From Mesorhabditis belari (lineage: Eukaryota; Nematoda; Chromadorea; Rhabditida; Rhabditidae): DNA of 64,000 bases. The stretch covers positions 1,364,501-1,428,500 of the forward strand of contig CAUEEP010000937.1 in assembly GCA_958450365.1 (NCBI GenBank), in the 5' to 3' direction. Shown piece by piece: positions 58,301-64,000 of this stretch. The notes under the pieces are model-generated. The model was given only the letters and a program-made list of their open reading frames with translations, did no database searches and had not been told where the DNA came from. A program made the translations under genes and the position numbers. Positions within the stretch are counted from its first letter, which is position 1, and each line of letters begins with the position of its first letter.

Positions 58301-58577
58301 AGAGATTTTGAGAAACAGCAGACTTTAGAAGTCGAAAATCTCTCCAATTGAAATTGGAGAGATTTAAAAGTCGCCCTTAAATCACTTAAAAGCGCATTAA
58401 ATCGCACTAAACTCAAATTAACTCACCCAATTTGTTGTAATCGGCGAGAAGATCCTCAAATAAGCGATTCGCGTGTTGATTGGCGGAGATCACAGCCCAA
58501 AATTGAAGGAAAAGGAGCACACACAGAGAGGAGGAGGCGCGCTGAAGAAATGATGGCTTAGAAACAGAAGCATTCAT
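46374..58577 (-). CDS. nicotinic acetylcholine receptor alpha subunit
   Basis: Subunit of a pentameric acetylcholine-gated cation channel. Seventeen phase-consistent exons: 58427-58577, 58216-58289, 56539-56583, 55274-55383, 54812-54904, 54604-54665, 54038-54154, 52613-52688, 51569-51676, 51424-51527, 49418-49524, 49273-49338, 48365-48463, 47312-47389, 47198-47268, 46844-46931 and 46374-46508; about 527 aa. Seen in order: signal peptide ([15 protein letters not shown]), loop [23 protein letters not shown], the 15-residue Cys loop (C160 to C174, [15 protein letters not shown]), [13 protein letters not shown], the vicinal pair in [10 protein letters not shown] (246-247) that defines alpha subunits, M1 ([15 protein letters not shown]), M2 ([21 protein letters not shown]) with the cation-selective Glu, M3, a M3-M4 loop and M4 ([20 protein letters not shown]). 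It resembles levamisole-type nematode alphas (UNC-38/UNC-63 group); the exact paralogue is unresolved. Introns are packed with repeats. Confidence 0.95.
46575..46825. repeat. GCTGTCATTGAGCTATA array in a receptor intron
   Basis: About 14 units of 12-18 bp with the core TGTCATTGAGC, in the last receptor intron. Confidence 0.92.
47030..47180. repeat. AAGTCTTTAT array
   Basis: About 13 tandem 10-bp units (AAGTCTTTAT / AAGTCTTTCT) ending close to the exon boundary at 47198. Confidence 0.92.
47515..47875. repeat. inverted repeat (intronic)
   Basis: ACTTTCTTCAAATCTATCGG ... TTCAAATGAACTAAAGCA and the inverted copy toward 47870 form arms of about 150 bp, with GTGATTTGTAGC repeated in the centre. 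Confidence 0.8.
47878..48200. mobile_element. palindromic GAGCTCAAAGTT-family MITE
   Basis: Blocks GCGGGG, GTCATTGGCTCAACTTTGAG, AAATATCTTGGCTTTGG and CTCTCGATTGGT occur in both orientations. Same family as 35364. Confidence 0.75.
48570..49247. mobile_element. large palindromic MITE (CTCTAATATTAGTGCA ends)
   Basis: Arms of over 250 bp: TTGCTCGAAATCTCGAGAAC, GTGGGGTCGGAAAATATAGC and CACAGGATGTCCCAAAATTA all recur inverted. The outer end runs into ATACGGTA, linking it to the TACCGTATTT family. It is intronic, and its left part lies next to the exon at 48365-48463 without overlapping it. Confidence 0.85.
49545..49705. repeat. AAGCTTTTTTTAAGCTTTCT array
   Basis: About ten degenerate 13- to 18-bp units, each containing AAGCTT, directly after a receptor exon acceptor. 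Confidence 0.9.
49711..50071. mobile_element. MITE with TACCGTATTTACTCTATTAG ends
   Basis: It starts TACCGTATTTACTCTATTAG followed by TGGGGTCC and ends with the complement. Internal copies of CTCTAATAGTGGGGTCGTCT lie near both ends in the same orientation. TA flanks. It contains no transposase. Confidence 0.85.
50175..50525. mobile_element. palindromic MITE (intronic)
   Basis: TTTTTGGAAAGTAGTTTTTG at the left and its complement at the right bracket arms of about 150 bp containing TTATCTTCTAAAAGCTTTCC. Related sequence (GAGCTCATT...CTTGTAAA) occurs at 28175 and inside 48570-49247. Confidence 0.85.
50720..51240. repeat. AGCCAGGCCAAGAACCAGGCTAGGATCC minisatellite
   Basis: Higher-order array of 10-bp CAAGAACCAG / CAAGAGCCAG / GGATCCAGGC blocks over about 450 bp of receptor intron. 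Confidence 0.93.
51992..52216. mobile_element. short palindromic MITE (CTGGACAATGAAATATGA ends)
   Basis: Arms of about 70 bp: CTGGACAATGAAATATGATA ... CGATCGTCACTTT and the complement ending TCATTGTCCAG. It is flanked by TACT/GTACT-like sequence. Intronic. Confidence 0.82.
52695..52845. repeat. TTCCTCCTTCTTCC polypyrimidine tract
   Basis: A 150-bp CT-only stretch within a receptor intron, next to the exon acceptor at 52689. Two Ser/Leu/Pro open frames here are artefacts of it. Confidence 0.95.
52855..52935 (+). pseudogene. tRNA-like sequence, plus strand
   Basis: AATAGCTCAGTGGTTAGAGC is an excellent A-box, and GAGGGTTCAATCCC a good B-box 50 bp later. The acceptor ends do not pair and the anticodon arm is unclear. 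Confidence 0.55.
52978..53951. mobile_element. mariner-ended non-autonomous element with tRNA-like cargo
   Basis: Ends TAGGTTGATGCATAAGT and ACTTATGCATCAACCTA are typical mariner terminal repeats (TTAGGTTGGTGCATAAGT in other animals). The ends share further bases (CTTTTCGTTTTT and its complement). The interior lacks transposase and holds a tRNA-like sequence (53165-53260, B-box GGGTTCGATCCC) and a 23-bp array (53280-53420, AATCTTTGCAACAATTGTAC). Intronic. Confidence 0.8.
54960..55260. repeat. CTGTAAAATGG / TACTGTAAAAG array
   Basis: About 25 degenerate 10- to 11-bp units (GCTGTAAAAT, GTACTGTCAA) fill the receptor intron between 54904 and 55274. Confidence 0.9.
55635..56365. repeat. TTGGTTGGCTTCGTTGGTTG array
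   Basis: About 700 bp of TTGGTTGG, TTCGTTGGC and TTGATTGG units in a receptor intron. Long Trp/Leu/Val and Asn/Gln/Pro-rich frames on both strands are products of the repeat. Confidence 0.95.
56700..57170. mobile_element. palindromic GAGCTCAAAGTT-family MITE pair
   Basis: Two fused palindromic units: CTCGACGTAGGATAATTCAA is mirrored by TTGAATAATCCAACGTCGAG, and the right end is GGGAGCGGGGCGCGTATCAA. Same family as 35364. Confidence 0.78.
57830..58190. repeat. 34- to 36-bp minisatellite with CTAGTGCACTAG palindrome
   Basis: Ten copies of a unit combining the 12-bp palindrome CTAGTGCACTAG with AAAGGGTTTGTTTACA. The array ends about 25 bp from the receptor exon at 58216. Further isolated CTAGTGCACTAG or GTGCACTAGAAAGGG copies occur at 54480 and 58655. 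Confidence 0.95.
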
Positions 58578-58654
58578 TAGAAAACATTAGAAAGGATTAG
58601 AAAACACTAGAAAACATTAGAAAATCCTAGAAATATCAGAAAATATGCAGCTTC

Positions 58655-59260
58655 TAGTGCACTAGTTGCTCCACTAGTGGATGTCCCACTGCGCGGATGT
58701 CCCACCTTTTACACGCGCCCCACCGCTTTTGCCATTGACTCAACTTTGAGCTCAAGTATCTCGACGTTGGATTATTCAATTTAAATAGTTTTAGTATCAT
58801 TAGATTCGCCAAGTCTTTCTCTATCGATTGGTAGAAAAAGTATTTCAATCGAACATCCCAAAGCCAAGATATTTGAGCTTAAAGGTAGATTGCCAATGGC
58901 AAAGGGGTGGACCACGTATCAAATGTCCCAAAATCCAAAAATCGATCCTAGAAATGGCTAAAAAGTAGAGAATCGATTAGTATTCAATTTAATAGTCCAA
59001 AGCAAAGATATTTAAGCGCAAAGTTGAGCTAATGGCAAAGGGGGCGCGTATAAAAGGTGGGACAGAAGAGCCCCGCTTCTTTTCCATTCACTCAACTTTA
59101 AGCTCAAATATCTCGGCGTTGGGTTATTCAATTTAAATACTTTTTATACCAATCGATAGAGAAAGACTCGGCGCATCTAATGATACCAAGAATATTTAAA
59201 TTGAACAACCCAAAGCCGAGATATTTGAGCTCAAAGTTGAGCCGATGGGAAAGGGCATCA
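58655..59260. mobile_element. two palindromic GAGCTC-family MITEs upstream of the receptor gene
   Basis: 58675-58930 and 58975-59255 are palindromes with GATGTCCCAC/GTGGGACA edges, CAACTTTGAGCTCAAGTATC and CAATCGATAGAGAAAGACT blocks. They occupy most of the 780 bp upstream of the receptor start, so its promoter is either between or within them. Confidence 0.75.
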
Positions 59261-59359
59261 AATCTTCCATCTTACTACTACTAATCTACTAATTACTACT
59301 AATCTGTCATTCTGCTGTAATTGTAATTCTAAACCTATTACTAAACTGTATTTCATTTG

Positions 59360-62300
59360 TCAAACCTTGAGTGGGAACCGATTGGAGACGGAGCTCAGCG
59401 CGCCGCCGTGCATCCCAGAAGACGCATCCACGGGGCCACTCCCTGAAAAACCGTTTACGAATGTGATTCGATCCCTTTTGATTATGGGATTATGTGGGAT
59501 TTCCACATTCAATATGGGATTTTCATCTAAATCCCAAAATCCCAAAATGCTCGATGATTAGTATATTAACTGAGCTTGTTTCTCGTTTTGCAAAAAGATT
59601 CGAACTTTCTTAGCTAATTGGAACCAAGTTCCTATTTTGGTTTTATGGTTCCTATTTAGTTCCTTTAAAGCTCCTTCAGAGCTCCTTTAAAGCTCCTTTA
59701 AAGCTCCTTTAAAGCTCCTTTAAAGCTCCTTTAAAGCTCCTTCAGAGCTCCTTTAAAGCTCCTTCAGAGCTCCTTTAAAGCTCCTTCAGAGCTCCTTTAA
59801 AGCTCCTTCAGAGCTCCTTTAAAGCTCCTTCAGAGCTCCTTTAAAGCTCCTTCAGAGCTCCTTCAGAGCTCCTTTAAAGCTCCTTCAGAGCTCCTTTAAA
59901 GCTCCTTCAGAGCTCCTTTAAAGCTCCTTCAGAGCTCCTTTAAAGCTCCTTCAGAGCTCCTTTAAAGCTCCTTCAGAGCTCCTTTAAAGCTCCTTCAGAG
60001 CTCCTTTAAAGCTCCTTCAGAGCTCCTTTAAAGCTCCTTCAGAGCTCCTTTAAAGCTCCTTCAGAGCTCCTTTAAAGCTCCTTTAAAGCTCCGTCATAGT
60101 TCCTATTTAGTTCCTTTAAAGCTTTCTTAGCTAATTGGAACCAAATGGATTTAAGTTTAAATCATTTCATTTAAATAAAAAAATGAATTCAAATGAATTG
60201 ATGAAATTGAATTGATGAATTGATAGATTTGAAATAGATTTGAAATCATTTAGAAATGAATTCAAATAAACGAACGAGATTATCCGTGATGAGGCGGAGG
60301 GCGATTGGAAGCACCCGGTGAGTGGGACATCCAGATTGACAAGAACAGATGATCGACTTTCGTTATCGAATAAGCTATCTTTTCCCCCGGCACACTCGGA
60401 AAAGTGGAAACGCTTCTGAAATTGAAAAATTTCAAATAAAAAAGTCAAATTTGTGGAGAGAAATTTTGTAGGAGAACATTAAGAAATCCATTGAAAGTCC
60501 AGAGAATTTAAAACAAGTAAACAAGTTGAAAAACAAGTTTAAAACAAGTTTAACACAAGTTCAACAAGTTAAAAACAAGTTCAACAAGTTTAGAACAAGT
60601 TTAAAACCAGTTCAACAAGTTCAACAAGTTTAAAACAAGTTCAACAAGTTTAAAACCAGTTCAACAAGTTTAAAAACAAGTTTAACAAGTTTAAAACAAC
60701 TTTAACAAGTTTAAAACAAGTTCAACAAGTTTAAAACAAGTTTAAAACCAGTTCAACAAGTAAACAAGTTGAAAAACAAGTTTAACAACAAGTTCAACAA
60801 GTTTAAAAACAAGTTTAACAAGTTTAAAACAAGTTCGACAAGTTTAAAACCAGTTTAAAACCAGTTTAAAGCAAATTCAACAAGTTTAAAAATAGGTTCA
60901 ACAAGTTTAAAACCAGTTCAACAAGTTCAACAAGTTTAAAACAAGTTCAACAAGTCTAAAACAAGTTCTACAAGTTCAACAAGTTTAAAACCAGTTCAAC
61001 AACTTCAACAACTTCAACAAGTTCAACAAGCAAGGTAAAATTGAAAATTGAGAAAGCGAAAGTTTTGAATTCAAATTCCAGAGTAACCGGATTGAAATTC
61101 CAGAGTTCCAGTTAAACCACAATTTTTGATATTCGTGTGTCACTTTAGAGAAGACTCAGGGTTAAGGACAGTGGCCAAACTAGTGGCCAAACTAGTGGCC
61201 AAACTAGTGGCCAAACTAGTGGCCAAACTAGTGGCCAAACTAGTGGCCAGGGTTTAAAAAGCATTTTTTCCGCATCCGGCAGCAAAACACTTCCGGTAGT
61301 TCAAATTTAATTAGACTTAGAGCTTAGTTTGAATGGGGAAAATGTACAACTTTTCGTGCTGAATAGGTCACTGATCTGGATTTGACCTGGCCTGACCTGG
61401 ACTTGCTTGTCCTGGCCTAGCCTGACTCTCCTGGCTCATCCCCCAACTCCAAACTAGTCCTAGTCAACCAGACTATGGCCTGGCCTGTCCCAGCCCATCC
61501 CCCAACTCCAAACTAGTCCTAGTCAACCAGTCAACATATCCTGAAATTCTGGTTTTCATACTTGTTCCAGATTATTTTCTTGTACATTCGAAACAATAAG
61601 CACCGCTCTCTAAAAAGTGCCGCACTTAGAGCTCTATCGAAAAAATAAGCTGCTAAAGCTGCATAAGCTGCTAAAGCTCATAAAGCTGCTAAAGCTCAAA
61701 TGGACGACGAATTCGCGAATGGAGATCACGGGAAAATAAATTGGTGACGTCTAACAAAGAATCAAAGAATCTGGTAGTGGATCACAAGTTTTTGAGAGGA
61801 TTTACGAGATTCCTAGTCAGTCAGTGATCAGTCAGTGATCAGTGATCTGATCTAGTCTAGTTCTGTAGCTCTACAAGTCTGCAAAGCTCTACAAGTCTGC
61901 AAACCACAGCACAGTCAAATTCAATTCAAATTGAAATCCGAAGTCGATGAATGAGAAACTCAGTTACTAGACGACATTCCGTTTATTGTAACTGTGATTG
62001 CAAGTTTTGAATGCTTGTTGACAGTGCCAAGTTGCTTCTGCTTGGGATAGTGCCAAGTTGCTTCTGCTTGTGACAATGCCAAGTTGCTTCTGCTTGGGAT
62101 AGTGCCAAGTTGCTTCTGCTTCTGCTAGTGCCAAGCAAAGGTTTCCTCTAGTAAAGGAAAACTTTATTAAATCAAGTTTTCAAGGCATCTACCATCTGCT
62201 TTTCTTTGAGCAGAAGAAAAAGAATAACTTAAACATCTATAACTTATAATAATAGCAGGAAGGAAAAAGAAAAGCTGAAAGATTGGAGTGTGACTCTTGG

Positions 62301-63853
62301 CGTGTCCATTCGAACGTCTCCCCTTCTCTTCTTTTCCTTCCCTTCTTTTCCTTTCTCCAATCCCTTGAGAATTGTTCGATATTCGAAAAGAGTGACAACC
62401 TCTTTTCCATTCTTTTCTTCACATCTCTTGAATCTTTTTCATTGTTGTTTTTTTTGGTTCCTCTTCGATTTATCTCACCCTTCATAAAATCTATTCAAAA
62501 TTTAGAAAAAGGCTTCAGAGAAGAGTTTTCAATTGCTTTAGTTTGACCTTGTTTTGGGCTTACAAAACAGCTTCTGGCTTAGCTTCTGGCTTAGCTTTTT
62601 TTTTTTTTTTTTCCTTTTTTCTGGCTTAGCTTTTGGCTTAGCTTCTGGCTTACAAAACACAAAAAGATCGAGTTTGTTCATGGATTTGACGATGAATTGT
62701 ATATATCAATGGGAAATGAATGGAATTGAATGATGAAGAGGCTGGAAAATTGGATGATGAAGAAGCTGGAAAATTGGATACAAGTTAAATTGAATGGTGA
62801 AGAGGCTGGAAAATTGGAAACAAGTTAAATTGAATGATGAAGAAGCTGGAAAATTGGATAGAAATGATGATGAGAAGGTTGTAAAATGGATACAAATGAA
62901 ATTTGATGATGAAAAGGTTTTAAAGTTTATGAATCGTTCGAATTCCTTGCTTACTTGCCCAGATTGGGCTCTGGCTTCATAAGAAAGTGTCTATAAAGAA
63001 AAGAAAGAAAAGAAAAGGGAGAAAAGAAAAGAAAAAGAAAAGAGACATTTTAAAGCAAAGTAATCCCAAACATTACTCAAAAAAAGCCTTTAGAAACTCC
63101 AATAGACTGCTTAGCCTCTAGAGGTAGGAATGTAGAAGCTGGTAAAGATGGTAAGCGCCTGGTAGAGCTGGTAGAGCTGGTAGAGCTAGTAGAGCTGGTA
63201 GAGCTGGTAGAGCTGGTAGAGCTGATAGAGCTGGTAGAGCTGGTAGAGCTGGTAGAGCTGGTAGAGCTGATAGAGCTGGTAGAGCTGGTAGAAAGCTGGT
63301 AGAGCTGGTAGAGCTGGTAAAGCTGGTAAAGCTGGTAAACCTGGTAAAGCTGCTAAAGCTGGTAAAAGCTCGTAAAGGTCGTAAAGCTGGGTGTAGAATA
63401 TGAAATGAGATTGGAGATCCGGAATGTAAAGAGGAAATCCCTCAGGCATACTCTGATACTCACGAAATACTCTGATCTCTCTCAGGCAATTGGGAAACGA
63501 GAATCTCACAGAAAACCTAAAAGCTTGCCAATTTCCGGTCAAACGTTCCGGCCAAACATTCCGGGACTAGGTTTACCCCGAAATTTTAAATTTAGTGCTT
63601 TGTACTTTGTTCTCAAGAGCTTTGTGAGCAAAAACGAGGTCGAATTCTATCGAAAACAGATCCAAATCCAGTCCGGAACTTTGCTAGAACTTTGAGAACT
63701 TTGCTAGAACTTTGTGAAGAACTTTGTGAAGAACTTTGTGAAGAACTTTGTGAAGAACTTTGTGAAGAAAACAATGCTGGCAATATGCCAAACCTTTGCT
63801 TACATAATGTTTTGAACAAAAATAAACAAAAAACTCACTAGATTTCTAATCAT
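59360..63853 (-). CDS. small unidentified protein (about 83 aa)
   Basis: Four minus-strand segments with agreeing phases and good splice sites: 63839-63853 (MIRNL), 63464-63516 (VFCEILVSQLPERDQSI), 60315-60415 (starts SVSTFPSVPGEKIAYS, then VDHLFLSIWMSHSP) and 59360-59442 (SGPVDASSGMHGG and on to SNRFPLKV, stop). Their base composition stands out from the surrounding tandem arrays. No family is recognised and there is no clear signal peptide or repeat. The first exon (five codons) is the weakest part; an alternative start upstream of 63516 is possible. Introns of 0.3, 3.0 and 0.9 kb are made of minisatellites. Confidence 0.38.
59655..60110. repeat. higher-order satellite GAGCTCCTTTAAAGCTCCTTCA
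   Basis: An 11-bp unit exists in two versions, CTCCTTTAAAG and CTCCTTCAGAG, that alternate almost strictly for over 400 bp, giving a 22-bp higher-order unit. Intronic to the small gene at 59360-63853. Confidence 0.95.
60500..61030. repeat. AACAAGTTTAAAACAAGTTC array
   Basis: About 50 degenerate units of 9-11 bp (ACAAGTTTAAA, ACAAGTTCA, ACCAGTTC). No gene signal within. Confidence 0.93.
61165..61255. repeat. 12-bp GGCCAAACTAGT array
   Basis: Seven perfect or near-perfect copies, the most homogeneous array in the window. Confidence 0.95.
61260..62690. other. repeat-rich intronic stretch
   Basis: It holds a duplicated CATCCCCCAACTCCAAACTA block (61437-61530), an AAGCTGCTAAAGCTCAT array (61640-61695), a 23-bp TGCCAAGTTGCTTCTGCTTG array (62025-62130), CT-rich sequence and CTTCTGGCTTAG units near 62575-62660. 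No confident exon was seen. Confidence 0.6.
62740..62930. repeat. GATGAAGAAGCTGGAAAATTG array
   Basis: Four to five units of about 36-40 bp with GGAAAATTGGA and AATGATGAAGA cores. It is open in one frame because of its composition. Confidence 0.85.
63140..63395. repeat. 9-bp GAGCTGGTA array
   Basis: About 28 tandem 9-bp units with A/G variants; the array encodes QLY or LPA peptides on the minus strand by periodicity alone. Confidence 0.95.
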
Positions 63854-64000
63854 TGCCCTTGACGATACTGACTTTCATTTCATTCATCATCTCAATCATT
63901 TCCTTCTTCACTTTGCTGACTTTTACAGCACTTTACTGGCTTTTACAGCACTTTACTGGCTTTTACAGCACTTTACTGGCTTTTACAAGCTCGAGCTGCT
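63680..64000. repeat. GAACTTTGTGAA array and CTTTACTGGCTTTTACAGCA array at the right edge
   Basis: 63680-63770 has 12-bp units, 63920-63985 has 20-bp units. The second runs toward the window end. Between them lies the candidate first exon of the small gene. Confidence 0.85.

Noticed and set aside
61563..61647. Plus-strand exon-like segment IIFLYIRNNKHRSLKS after a TTCCAG acceptor
   Set aside because: There is a single short segment with a stop and no upstream partner exon on the plus strand; it lies inside the intron of the minus-strand model.

Overview
This window looks like nuclear DNA of a nematode. The introns are mostly 40-100 nt and end in TTTTCAG or TTTTAG. Several start codons lie directly behind such an acceptor, as in spliced-leader trans-splicing. 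The DNA is AT-rich, and one gene is a nematode-type nicotinic receptor subunit. I cannot name the species. Gene models were built by hand by finding homologous segments and joining GT-AG exons whose phases agree. They are protein-level models without transcript support.

Positions 1-21000 are gene-dense: the 3' part of MED14 (+); SAFB/SLTM-like (-) with a KCTD-family gene (+) nested antisense in its second intron; ABHD11 (-) directly upstream of SAFB in what looks like a two-gene operon; SNIP1 (+), divergent from ABHD11; and an unidentified basic protein (-). Non-coding DNA here is dominated by palindromic MITE-like elements, including a hAT-like family with 8-bp target duplications.

Positions 21000-36000 are transposon-rich: a decayed mariner gene, many inverted repeats, a possible coiled-coil gene (-), a LITAF-like gene (+, 27927-30760), and a duplicated integrase fragment (32700-34600).

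Positions 36000-64000 hold long genes whose introns are swollen with private minisatellites: a GT31 core-1 beta-1,3-galactosyltransferase-like gene (+, 35938-41599), a 17-exon nicotinic acetylcholine receptor alpha subunit (-, 46374-58577), and a small unidentified gene (-, 59360-63853). Scattered among them are degenerate tRNA-like sequences with A and B boxes but no matching acceptor stems.

MED14, SAFB and SNIP1 all act in nuclear transcription or RNA processing, LITAF and the galactosyltransferase in endosome/Golgi membranes, and the receptor at the cell surface. No functional link between the genes is shown by the sequence. I saw no CRISPR, prophage or prokaryotic operon. The most unusual features are the nested KCTD gene, the hAT-like MITE family, and the dense private tandem repeats in the introns of the right half.
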